DNA of 64,000 nt from a virus. Positions 16,801-26,200 of this stretch are shown piece by piece. The translations under genes and the position numbers were made by a program. Position 1 is the first letter of the stretch, and each line of letters starts with the position of its first letter. The stretch is from the IMG/VR virus record IMGVR_UViG_3300047368_000327, positions 1-64,000 of that record; one strand, written 5' to 3'. A model generated the notes under the pieces. The model did no database searches and was not told the origin of the DNA. It saw nothing but the letters and a program-made list of their open reading frames with translations.

Positions 16801-18932
16801 ATGATGCCCCTGAGCTTTCTTACGGTTCTATTAGTGGGGATGACACGGTCCCTCCTTGGCCTGCGGATAACAAAGTAATGGATAGCTTAATATCAAAGCT
16901 TTATGATCCACTAAAAGAACTAAGAGATTCTCTTGAGAATAATGGATATAATTTAGAAAACTTAGATAGGTTTAAAATAAAAATAGATGAGAAAAGAGTG
17001 AATTTAGGCTTCATCTTAATGGGCGACACTAGACAAATAATACAAGACGTTTCAGATTTGCCAAATTCATTCGATAAAATACAGTCTTATAAAAGTGTTG
17101 ATGTAAAAAATACCAACTGGGACCTAGGGGAAGATTCACCTAGGGCAGTGAGTCAGGCGTTGGCGCAGTTTTACAATAGTCCAAGAGCTGAGCATGTAAC
17201 AGATAGGATTGTTGTTATGCTTAGTGATGGGGTTTTTACTAGTGCAGACGCAACCCAGCCAGGGTCCGACTATAATTCGTACTATAGTCAATACACTCTA
17301 GATATGTGCGCTCAACTAAGAAAGGGTGGAGAGTTAGCTAAGAGAAGGCCTAGCGATGAAGTGTTAAAAAAATACGGATTTCAGTCCCAGAACCCATACA
17401 AGAAGCTTGAAAGCTATAAAGGTAAACCTAGAGATGGAGGAGTCTCTGAATACAATAACCCGGACAATGGAGCGGATAATCCCGATTGGTACGAGGAAGA
17501 AATGCCTACAGTTTTTATGTTTGCTCAAGTTGGTAACCCTCAGTATCTTTCAGTATATGCGCCTAACTATGTATATGATTATGATCAGCCAGCCCCATAT
17601 CTAGATCCGCCAGCAACAAAACCTCAATTCTTCTTTCCGATAACTCAAAAGGATGACCCGAGTAAAGAGGTGACGAGAATGATGGATTTAATAAAAGTAG
17701 TGGAAATGATAACTAGCGATAGCGGTTATCAAAATTTATTTTCTATAGTACTATATAATTGCGGGCCACATAACGTTAGACTCTTGAATACCTTAGTGAA
17801 TATTAAAGGTCAAAAATCTCCAATGAAGTGGACTACAGAAATTTTAAAACAAGGAATAGTCGACGGAGGAAGCAATCAAGACTTAAAGTATACAGCTCAA
17901 GGAGAAGGTATAGATTCTATAGTTAAAGGTTATGGTGGGCAATATTTTGGGGACCCAGATAATCAAGATTTGTTTTCAGATGAAAAGAAGGCTTCCAATA
18001 TATTATGGCAAACATTTAATACCAAATACGAAGTGTCCAGAGAGTCAGTTATTTATGATATAAATGGAGGTTGGAATTTGAATTCGGCCGAAACAGCAGG
18101 AGTTAATAATATAGGGGTTGCATCCAAAGGCATGCCTGTTAGGGTTTTTAGGTCAGACTCAGGACTCGAAATAACAGACTATAATATTGGTTCAGCTAAT
18201 CTATCCAATAATTATCAAGGAAATTATTCTCACTTGCCGTTAATAAAACCGGGAGAAAAGCTTGATTTATTTTTTGGAATAAAGGTTGGTAAGTTAAGCG
18301 ATTTTTCTGAAAGCGTTCAACTCTTGATAAACTCTGATGATGGCACAGCTAAGGAAATGGATTGCTATGCGAATTACGAGTTCGATATAAACGTGCCGTC
18401 TAGCAAGAACACTATAGGAGACGAGCCAGTTAAGGACCCGACAAGTCCGGTTGGATGTAAGAGTGTTTGGATGGATAACGATTACGTAATTAGACATCCA
18501 GTTTATGGCGATATAAAAATAGAATCAAATCCAAGGTTACCAGAAAAAACATGGCGATATAACCAAATTGTATTAGAAAATTTTGAAGATTACCCCGGAG
18601 ATGGGTTTTGCTTTCAGATGAGCAACATTGTATCGCCGCAAACATATACGTTTTCAGAGCCAATCATGAATCCAATTTTAGTTGTATATAGCTTAGGGCG
18701 GCCAAACTTAAACGTCACAATAGAAACCGATAAAGAATTTGCAGATTATAGCGGTGGAGCTGTCCCTACGAGGGGTGCGGCGCCATTAAAAATATTATCA
18801 GACAATAAATTTAGTGGTAGGGAGGGTTTTGGGATGTTAATTTTTCCTGGAGAGCATACAAGTATAACATTAACCCCATACGTTGCAGAGCACTATTATG
18901 ATATCGTATGGGGAATACAAAACTGCCCCTAA
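13875..18932 (+). CDS. Large minor tail protein with two gpM-like domains and a von Willebrand A domain
   Basis: 1685 aa. Residues about 273-406 and 740-860 each resemble the lambda minor tail protein M fold: a strand of the type LNVNFNNRTDKEAKAIIHFL, then an aromatic-rich segment ending in an N-x-x-x-x-x-F-I-E/N strand. Residues about 919-1360 are a von Willebrand factor A domain. It has a hydrophobic strand followed by the metal-binding DTTGSM motif (D927, T929, S931) and a later VVMLSDGVF strand. A WW-x-E ... QYF module occurs at residues about 11-75 and 549-620 and again in the next gene. The domain fusion suggests a distal-tail structural protein with an adhesion-type, metal-dependent module facing the host. 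Residues about 90-250 look like a carbohydrate-binding jelly roll, which is my inference. Confidence 0.8.
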   Translation: MDIPISGIGANSVQWWQESGASNLVLLNELSGTRNPPEQVFESDIENYKPREQTTQTEEGIQYFIETGNNVTLLDKYPYVDYSPDTYWKENDILSIEDLTFSKNKNFIINNNAELLISEFFKLNSSLGYSINVLVKKDTESTRLIDEYKTYLAENQNGSVNIGDSIGVGIGIKFYDENDVELFAPDLRDTHRLMAGSELNHTEYYNVNIDIADTSIPEDAVSGRIILLVYGLSSGGFVFKKPSVRNLSKFFYCTKDHQSSYWNSPNSKDGLKYWTQDFVWRPSYGSKSDFVAINEELKMGEGKDYVTNMAINALPMELNVNFNNRTDKEAKAIIHFLQEKSFAYDSIFSLDYKGDRLLSSEIGSFNFKYTYPYKDDLKYTCTQFNHSIVYRNNNNINAKFICNTESTLSSVESNAGYNKRIDALIPIFIDETTEFKKGEQITLNTFTLEEGDGTTTVDTKKIKRIKRYPEDTLQEVTGGIITFTEDVGLEEEDCVFIKIVDPKNSRYNVGKTKIKKKISETEYAFWPILEEGSEEEVANYRATSSAGEKTSIRWFDPIGGERIELRNNEVQSTDPAEQLWRPVSEDQIIPREEVYESEDGAQYFEESGVDFITTRGEEFVFGGNITMKHMQVCPEDCSYSKVLLPENVSTIPSVSVDPSTGLERKRQVYLKNYRRMQVDSDINEDTLSVTFTPLENFTLEAKDDFWLLISAVQGRSSIYLKDANETPKFPWLEVRNFDHKPSLVFGLEQTPDHIQTSFTKTYNKRYKRGINSNLSTFNLTFEKRSDEEAAEILQFLESHLGYKKFRFQMPRPYLKDGSYLTSQTKPYMSTFYCPSWGHDVIYKNNHTISVTFIESATSIEEDLRSVFGIGQEEDKPCYGAEIYDPITTHELCTFSSQLMAAKGVGFDLSKEAITTKSKAVDLVFIVDTTGSMTNLYMDVEGEIISKYRLTIDVVLKMITAYDKYVMPGTKSFNGIYDAPELSYGSISGDDTVPPWPADNKVMDSLISKLYDPLKELRDSLENNGYNLENLDRFKIKIDEKRVNLGFILMGDTRQIIQDVSDLPNSFDKIQSYKSVDVKNTNWDLGEDSPRAVSQALAQFYNSPRAEHVTDRIVVMLSDGVFTSADATQPGSDYNSYYSQYTLDMCAQLRKGGELAKRRPSDEVLKKYGFQSQNPYKKLESYKGKPRDGGVSEYNNPDNGADNPDWYEEEMPTVFMFAQVGNPQYLSVYAPNYVYDYDQPAPYLDPPATKPQFFFPITQKDDPSKEVTRMMDLIKVVEMITSDSGYQNLFSIVLYNCGPHNVRLLNTLVNIKGQKSPMKWTTEILKQGIVDGGSNQDLKYTAQGEGIDSIVKGYGGQYFGDPDNQDLFSDEKKASNILWQTFNTKYEVSRESVIYDINGGWNLNSAETAGVNNIGVASKGMPVRVFRSDSGLEITDYNIGSANLSNNYQGNYSHLPLIKPGEKLDLFFGIKVGKLSDFSESVQLLINSDDGTAKEMDCYANYEFDINVPSSKNTIGDEPVKDPTSPVGCKSVWMDNDYVIRHPVYGDIKIESNPRLPEKTWRYNQIVLENFEDYPGDGFCFQMSNIVSPQTYTFSEPIMNPILVVYSLGRPNLNVTIETDKEFADYSGGAVPTRGAAPLKILSDNKFSGREGFGMLIFPGEHTSITLTPYVAEHYYDIVWGIQNCP

Positions 18933-18935
18933 TAA

Positions 18936-20321
18936 ATGAGCTTTATAAACGAAGAATCTGGAATATGCCTTTCTCCTACTGGGGAGACGGTTTTAGCTGG
19001 ATGTGATTATATAATCAACGAAAATGGCTTAAGTTACATAAATACTGAGTACCCAAAAAGAATCTTGCCCGAGGGGGGTTGTAAGCCTATTACGGAATTT
19101 AATTGTGGAGATATAGATAGAGTAACTGTTGACAGCGGGAAGTTTGTGACAATAATAAATACTTGTACTTTACCCTTAACGATAACCGGATTTAAAAATA
19201 GTAACCCCGAAAGGTTTTCTGTATTTAAGTACCCAGATTATTCGGGCTTCTCTGAATACACAACTGGAAATACAGAAGAGTTACCTATAACTATAGAGCC
19301 TTATCAAAGGATTAATATTGATACGTTTTTTCACCCTTTATATTCTGAGCTTTTAAGTGGTAACGCTGGGACTTTAGATGGTAGAAGTGGAGATAAATTC
19401 GAATCAACCTTTGATATTTTGCCTGGGTTTGAAATTATAAACTGCAAAGAAGACCCAATAACATCTATATTATGGTGGGAAGAAAATCAAGATTGTGATT
19501 TAGTATTATCTAGCAAAGCTATAAAGTCATCAAATCCTGCAATGCAATTATTTGAAGAATCTGGAAATGATTCTTATGTTGTTAGAGATGAGGCTTATTT
19601 CTCTACAACAGAGGACGCCCAATATTTTGAGCAGAAAAACCCTGAAGATGTGGTCGTTAAGTTTTCTTCTAACGCAACTTCTTCTTATTGTTCTGCTAGT
19701 TTTAAGCTAGAAGGAGAGCTTATATGCTATCCAATAGATAAGCAGTGGATGCTAAATACTGGAAATTTTATTGAGCCAGATTTATCGACATTAGCAACTA
19801 TTCAGAATCAGTTTTTCTTAAACAAGAAAAAGACTTTGGAAATAAATACATCCGACGAAGTATCGGTGCCGAATATTTTTGTAGGACTAAGAGATGTTTC
19901 TTTGGCTTATGCGTCCATGCTTGAGAATATGAGTCCTGACTGGTATGAATCTTATGGAAACCTTGCGATATCTGGATCCCTTGGTGTGTTCAATTCTTTA
20001 ATTAATCAATTGATTCAGGCTGGACAAGATAATAATATAGATAATTTACTTCAATCTTCATTAGCTCCAACAAATGTGAGCTACGACAATAAGACAATAC
20101 AGGTATCCTATGAGAGTAATAACTCGGAGGTGATTGAAATTGATGGAAGCTCATGGACGGGAATGCAAATAAAAACTGACCCTATTGAAGACGCAGGAGA
20201 TTTATACAATCAGACAGTATTCTTTAATGCAGAAATAGTTCCTGGGCCCCAAAAAGATGCAAGAATGTTTATAGTTGATAGTGGTGATTATAACGCTTAC
20301 CCAATGAAAGAAGTATTATGA
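18936..20321 (+). CDS. Tail-associated protein, unknown function
   Basis: 461 aa, starting 3 bp after the vWA tail gene. Residues about 45-115 resemble an Ig-like ASH/MSP-type beta sandwich: an INTCTLPLTITGF strand followed by SNPERFSVF. Residues about 176-245 hold the third copy of the WW-x-E ... QYFE module found twice in the preceding protein. The rest has no recognisable motif. No signal peptide or membrane segment is seen. Its place between the gpM-like and gpL-like genes indicates a distal-tail or baseplate component. Confidence 0.6.
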   Translation: MSFINEESGICLSPTGETVLAGCDYIINENGLSYINTEYPKRILPEGGCKPITEFNCGDIDRVTVDSGKFVTIINTCTLPLTITGFKNSNPERFSVFKYPDYSGFSEYTTGNTEELPITIEPYQRINIDTFFHPLYSELLSGNAGTLDGRSGDKFESTFDILPGFEIINCKEDPITSILWWEENQDCDLVLSSKAIKSSNPAMQLFEESGNDSYVVRDEAYFSTTEDAQYFEQKNPEDVVVKFSSNATSSYCSASFKLEGELICYPIDKQWMLNTGNFIEPDLSTLATIQNQFFLNKKKTLEINTSDEVSVPNIFVGLRDVSLAYASMLENMSPDWYESYGNLAISGSLGVFNSLINQLIQAGQDNNIDNLLQSSLAPTNVSYDNKTIQVSYESNNSEVIEIDGSSWTGMQIKTDPIEDAGDLYNQTVFFNAEIVPGPQKDARMFIVDSGDYNAYPMKEVL

Positions 20322-21517
20322 ATATTTACAATATGTCATCCGGTGACAACGACCCCAATAATGATTTTATTAGAATGCAAGTAGCTATGGAGGCAAATTC
20401 TTACTCGAGCATCAGGATTTATAATAGCGGAGGATCTGGGGTACTCGAGTACGACACTAACTCTGATTACGCTTGGAAAGTTGAAAGGGTTAAATATATA
20501 TCAGAAGAGATAGTGCCATTAGAAGCTTCTCAATTTCAGAAGGTTGGGTACCCTAATTCGATAGCTTGGGCGCCTGGAAGCTCTTTGTGCTCGCTTTCTA
20601 ATTTCAGCGGAATAGAAGTTGGGCAATTAAAACCTTTAACAAAAAAAGAAGAGTTAGATGAATTGAATTACGTTAAATCTGGATACATTTTTATCGAGGA
20701 TTATTATGAAAGCGGATGGAGCCCTCAGGGGTTAATTCAAGTTTCTAATGTATATTCAAACCAGGGAAACATGCCGTTTGTTGACATAAGAAACAACGAT
20801 GTGGCTTCCACTGGAATAATAAACATATATTCTTCTTCTCTTGATGGGTGCGTTTTTAGCATTGACTTGAAGAGAAATTTCATAAGCGGTCAAGCTGATG
20901 ATATTGGGAGCGTCTTGCTTCCTGAGGAATTTAAGCCTGTATATAGTCAATCTGTCAAATTTAGCGATACGTACAAAGAGTGGGATAGTATATTTGATCT
21001 GAACGAAGATTGTAACGCTGACTCAATATTTAGGAATGGGAGAAATAGGGACGAAGCGTTTTCTCAAGAGATGGAAGAATATTTAAACAAAAATTGGTAC
21101 GACAAGTTAAAAAGAAATCTATGGGGAAAGTTTATCGATGACGAAAATGTTAATTTAAGTTCAAGAGATCCAGAGATTCTAAAAAATCATATATTTTATT
21201 GCTTCTACTACTTTGGTGCATCAGATGATATTTACAATTTATCAGCCGCAAACAATATGAATGCTAGGTGGCACATAGATGTAGGCGGAAAGAGCCTTTT
21301 TTCTGAAAACAGAAGGGTAATAAATCTACAGAACTCCTACTTGCCCGTAATAAAACAAACCAAGCCAGTTAGTAGGGTGTATGGCTTACCTCCCAGAACG
21401 GCATACACATATAACCTGCAAAACAATATAAACATATCTGATTTCGTAGGCTCCATCAATGCAGATGGAACAACAAATCCAAATGGCTCAAGCAATAGTA
21501 ATTTTAATAATTATTAA
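20318..21517 (+). CDS. Hypothetical tail-module protein
   Basis: 399 aa, overlapping the upstream gene by ATGA and separated from the gpL-like gene by 2 bp. It is rich in Asn, Ser and Tyr with many aromatic residues, which is common in virion surface proteins. The C-terminus is a low-complexity Asn/Ser/Gly tail. I recognise no catalytic motif, domain or membrane segment. Its setting inside the uninterrupted tail operon is the only evidence for a structural role. Confidence 0.55.
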   Translation: MNIYNMSSGDNDPNNDFIRMQVAMEANSYSSIRIYNSGGSGVLEYDTNSDYAWKVERVKYISEEIVPLEASQFQKVGYPNSIAWAPGSSLCSLSNFSGIEVGQLKPLTKKEELDELNYVKSGYIFIEDYYESGWSPQGLIQVSNVYSNQGNMPFVDIRNNDVASTGIINIYSSSLDGCVFSIDLKRNFISGQADDIGSVLLPEEFKPVYSQSVKFSDTYKEWDSIFDLNEDCNADSIFRNGRNRDEAFSQEMEEYLNKNWYDKLKRNLWGKFIDDENVNLSSRDPEILKNHIFYCFYYFGASDDIYNLSAANNMNARWHIDVGGKSLFSENRRVINLQNSYLPVIKQTKPVSRVYGLPPRTAYTYNLQNNINISDFVGSINADGTTNPNGSSNSNFNNY

Positions 21518-21519
21518 TC

Positions 21520-22554
21520 ATGAAAAATACAGAAAAAAACATTAAATCTTTATTTGAATTAGATCCTTCTGCAATAATATGTTTGTATAAAATTAATCTT
21601 CGAGAGAAAGGTCAATATTTATTTCATGCTGGAGAAAATGGATATAAAAATAAGCTAGTATTTGATGGGCAGGAGTATGATTTTTTCCCAATCAGGGCTG
21701 AAGGTTTTGAGATGCATGGAGATGGTAGGTTGCCTAGACCTAAATTAACTTTTACTAATCATCAGGGGGTAATTTCATTGCGCCTTAACTACTTTGACGA
21801 CTTTATAAATTACAAAGTAACAAGAATAAAAACATTCGTTAAATATTTAGACTCAGTTAATTTTCCTAATAATGTAAACCCACATGCTGAGCCTGATCCG
21901 GAAGCAGCCTTCGGGGAAGACGTTTTCTTTGTTAATCAAAAAATAAAAGAAGACGATAATATTGTGCAGTTCGAGTTGGTTTCGCTTATGGAACTCCAGA
22001 ATGCAAAAGTGCCAGCTAGAACTGTTTACTCTAATAATTGCCCATGGCAGTATAGGGGGGATATAGGGTGCGGGTATAAAGGCAAGCCAATATCTGATAC
22101 AAAAAATAAGAGATTCGTGCAAAGCGGTTACAATGAAAACATGGTTGGGAGTGATACTTATTTTAGTGGAGAATTTAATAATCAAGAGTTTGCTAAGCTC
22201 GAAGAAGGAGGAGTCTATCCAGACTGGGAAATAACTAGCACATACTCTAGAGGTGATGCTGTTAAGCTAGTCCCATTTGACCACGACTCTTCACTGAATC
22301 CCATAGATATATATGTATGCCTTAATGACGGAGTTAGGTCGAACCCGGTTTACGATACAGAGAACTGGGTGCTAGATGATTGCGATAGAACTTTATGTGG
22401 TTGTAGGCTTAGATTTTCTGACGCAGCTACAGGAGCAGGAGGAGGAAAAAGAATTAGTACAAATCCAACAAGCGAGGATTCATTCTGGACAGAGTCTGAG
22501 GAAGGAATACCTTTTGGAGGTTTTCCTGGTGTCGACCCTTATGAATTTAAGTAG
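21520..22554 (+). CDS. Lambda gpL-like minor tail protein (probable iron-sulfur tail-tip protein)
   Basis: 344 aa. The N-terminal half has the gpL pattern LFHAGENGYKNKLVFDGQEY. This is followed by the cysteine signature NNCPWQYRGDIGCGY (C174, C184) and a distal CDRTLCGC cluster (C288, C293, C295). In lambda, gpL carries an Fe-S cluster and forms part of the tail tip below the tube. The order gpM-like, gpL-like, gpK-like, gpI/J-like here matches lambda and supports the call. An insertion of about 90 residues lies between the two Cys groups, so the protein is longer than lambda gpL (about 230 aa). Confidence 0.85.
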   Translation: MKNTEKNIKSLFELDPSAIICLYKINLREKGQYLFHAGENGYKNKLVFDGQEYDFFPIRAEGFEMHGDGRLPRPKLTFTNHQGVISLRLNYFDDFINYKVTRIKTFVKYLDSVNFPNNVNPHAEPDPEAAFGEDVFFVNQKIKEDDNIVQFELVSLMELQNAKVPARTVYSNNCPWQYRGDIGCGYKGKPISDTKNKRFVQSGYNENMVGSDTYFSGEFNNQEFAKLEEGGVYPDWEITSTYSRGDAVKLVPFDHDSSLNPIDIYVCLNDGVRSNPVYDTENWVLDDCDRTLCGCRLRFSDAATGAGGGKRISTNPTSEDSFWTESEEGIPFGGFPGVDPYEFK

Positions 22555-23268
22555 ATGTTTGAGGCGCAAATAGTTAACCATGCAGAGAGTAACCCTGATG
22601 AAGAAGTATGTGGTTTTATTTTATTAAATAAAGATTTAACTATTTCTGTAGAAAGAGCTGTTAATGAACACTTGGAGCCAAGAGACTGCTTTACTATATC
22701 TCCTTCTAAGTTTTTGAAGTATAGTATTCAGAAAAACATTATAGGAATATACCACTCTCACCCAAGGAGTAATGAGAATCCATCGAAGCCTGACATTGCC
22801 ATGTCTGAAGAAATGGGTATACCTTATTTAATTTATAGTTTAATTACTAAAAAATTTTATTTATATTATCCTGAAAGTTATAATACTAATATGCTTACTG
22901 GTAGACCTTATATAAAAGGATTTTTTGAATGTACTTGTATGTTTAAAGATTATTTTAAAAAAGAATTAAATATAAACATATCTAAATGGAATAAAAACTA
23001 CTGGCTTCCAAAAGAAGATAAAGAAGCAAATAAACTATTATTAAAAATATTAAATAAAAACTTAATAGAGATAAAAGATAAAAAATTAAATAAACATGAT
23101 GTATTAGTGTTTGAGGTTAAGAAGGGTAGAAGATTTCATGTTGGTATATATACTGGTGATGATTATTTTATCCATCAAGCTGAGGGGGTTTTATCGCGCC
23201 GAGAATTACTTGATGAACGCTGGCAATCCAAAATAAAAGAAGTGTACAGGCATGCTTCGTTAGTGTAA
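22555..23268 (+). CDS. Lambda gpK-like tail peptidoglycan hydrolase/assembly protein (JAMM + NlpC/P60)
   Basis: 237 aa, starting directly after the gpL stop. The N-terminal JAMM (Mov34/MPN) metalloprotease domain shows a perfect HxHx7SxxD motif (H67, H69, S77, D80) with an upstream glutamate (E16/E17). The C-terminal NlpC/P60 domain has the likely catalytic cysteine C127 in ECTCMFKDYF, and H195 in FHVGIY followed by an FIHQAEG strand. Lambda gpK has the same two-domain order and acts in tail-tip assembly. The NlpC part probably cuts peptidoglycan during entry. The stretch from about 22820 to 23110 is very AT-rich compared with its neighbours. Confidence 0.88.
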   Translation: MFEAQIVNHAESNPDEEVCGFILLNKDLTISVERAVNEHLEPRDCFTISPSKFLKYSIQKNIIGIYHSHPRSNENPSKPDIAMSEEMGIPYLIYSLITKKFYLYYPESYNTNMLTGRPYIKGFFECTCMFKDYFKKELNINISKWNKNYWLPKEDKEANKLLLKILNKNLIEIKDKKLNKHDVLVFEVKKGRRFHVGIYTGDDYFIHQAEGVLSRRELLDERWQSKIKEVYRHASLV

Positions 23269-23285
23269 ATATATTAGGTAAAAGG

Positions 23286-26200
23286 ATGAAAAAGGTATTT
23301 CTACATGGAGAGCTTGGAGAGAAGTTTGGCAAGGAGTGGGATCTAGATGTAGATTCTCCTTTCGAGGCTGTCTCAGCCCTGTTCGCAAATCACCAAGAAA
23401 TAGAGATATACTTAAACAGTAAAGAAAAGCAAGGGGTTAACTACGGTATAAAAAAAATGCCCAAAGGTGATTTTATCGAGCAAATAGATTACTCTTTACC
23501 GACCAAAAAAGATATACATATATTCCCTATGCCGCAAGGAGCTGGATTTGCGGGTGGATTACTTATGATGGCGCTACAAACTGCTGCCAGTATGTATGTG
23601 TCCAGTAAGTTGGCAGAAGCAATGGAGAGGGACGACTCCACTTTAGCGATGCAAACTGAATCTTTTATATTTAATGGCGGCGAAAATAGATACCAACAAG
23701 GTTCATCTGTACCGGTTGGTTACGGTAGAATGAAAATTGGAAGTAATGTTGTGTCCGCATGTACTGTAAATTACAATTATGATGCAGAAAAGGGTAAAGT
23801 TTTAAGTTTTGATGATGGCCTTTGTAGCCTTGTCCCTGAATATAGTAAATATTATAATCCAGAAGCTGGTTATCTATTATCTTCTCTTGCAAATAATTTA
23901 TTTGATGGTAATAGCGAATTTAAGGCTTCAGACCCGGCCTATCAATTTTTAAAAGAGTCTTTACCTAATACATATTTCGGTGCAAACGATGGGATATTCG
24001 GAAATTATATAGACGCTGACGAACAAAGAAAATCCATAACCACAGTAAAAAGAATTGAAAAGCAAGGTAATTTTGTGGCTGGTTATTTTTATTATGAATA
24101 CAATTGGTTAAAGGGCGTTAATATAGGAAAAATGGGCGTAGTTGGAGAAGAGGGCAACTGGACTACTTTAACTAAATCGGACCCTGGGTCCAGCTATAAA
24201 GTTAAGGAATCTGACGCTCTTAGTAGTTCATATATATGTATACAAAGTGTGCCTCAACCTAGCGACAGCTATGGTGAAAAAGAATTTTACCCAATATCTT
24301 TTGCGAAAGAGGGAGAGTTGGAATATATAGCTGGAAAAGACCAGTCAATTTTTAAAGGATACTTCCCTATATCGGTTGGGCAAAGATGGCGGAATGCTAA
24401 CAAGAATGATGGGGTTGGTTGGTTTAAGCTTGAATCTGCTTCTATATATAAAGCAATAGATTTGGTTTGCGAAGGCTCGATAGAAGGGTTTTGCGATAAA
24501 AACGGAGAAACTTTAAAGTTTAATAAGAATGCAGAAAAAATAGATGACCCTAATGACCCTAAGTTTTTAAGGAATACTGGAGACGATTATTTGCAGGGTG
24601 TAATCCTGGACGATTCACAGGTTAAAGAGGTCAATTTGAATACAAATAAAGACGCATACAACATCAATGAATTTGATATAGATGTGGCCCAAAATAGGAA
24701 TGAGGTTATAGGTGCGGATGATCAATCTCTTTTAGAGCCCCAATACTTGTTTACTGCGAGCACTAAAGATATTAACGCGCCCCTTTATGGGCCGCGAGAG
24801 ATAAACGTAGCGAATATAACAAGCAATCCTAATGATCTAGAGGCATTCCAAAAGAACAAGCCTTACGCACAGGGAGATTATGTATCCTACCAGGAGGGCG
24901 GTGGAGAGAAATATACATACAAAATAAATTCAAGTTTAAATAATTTGTTCAATAGATACGGAAATCATAATTACCAAAATGACGATACCGAAATTACTTA
25001 TATACTTAACGGTGAGCTTGCGGAGTTTTATTTAACTACCGAAGCTATAAACCAATACCAAGTATTTTCAGGCGAGTACGTTAACCTTCAGGAGAATAAG
25101 CTGTATCAGCAGGGAGATAAAATTAGATCCAAGAAGTATGATGGAGGTATGGGTTATTACGAAATGGGGGCAGATGCTGATGATTTCATTGGCATTTTTG
25201 ATGAAGATTCAATTTATCAAAATCAGCAGAATAAAGTCATAATGAGGAGCTTGTCTAATGCGGCAAATACCGACTCTCCTATATATAAAATAACGGGAGA
25301 CTATGAACCGGGCAAAGAAATAGATATGGGGGGAGGCGTTTCTAGGACCATGGGTTTTATTGATTTTACGCAGCAATTATCAGCTAAAGACTTGGAGGGC
25401 AATAAGGAGGTAACCACGGACCCAATATATATATTAAAAAACACCGAAGATCAAGACATTAAAAACAAGGATTGGTATTCTGAGATAGATGTAACCCCAG
25501 GTATTGTGGTAGGATTATGGCAATCTATAAAAATAAACGGAGTAAAAGATATAAAGAATGGGCCGGGGGGACCAGGTGTAGAAGGAGAAGATAGGCGGGA
25601 TTTAATAAATAAGATATTTTTATTAGGGGGCACCGCAGATCAAGAGTCGATTCGCTCTTCTGAAGAAGAATATTATGTTAGTCATACTATAATCAATTCC
25701 TTGGTGGAGGAGGTTTATGTAACTATACAGATTGACGAGTTAGCTTACATTTATGAAGGGGATACTGTAGACGTAACCTATAAAATAGGAAAGCTTTGGA
25801 CGTGGATAATGAGAGCCTACCAAGCTTACCATCTTTATTTAGCCGGTGTGGCAGCAAAGGGCGCAATTGAATCAATAGGGCTTGCGGCTGACGCAATGAA
25901 GGTTATGCCTCCAATGGTGGTGGCAGCAGGCATACATAAAAACGTGGCAAAAACAGAAGCTATGACGGCCTTACAACAAGCCGCAATAATTGCAGCAATA
26001 GAAGTGGTACTTGGCTTCATAGATCCAGATGACGGATGGAAGATTGGTACTAAAATAGAAAATGCAGGAGAAATATGGCCAGACAAAGCTAGGTTTAGGA
26101 TAAAGTATGGAAACGAAGGAGAGGTTCCTTATTCTACAGACGTATACATTTACGGAGTCGCAACTTCTCCCTATAGGAAAGATATAAAGATATATCTTCC

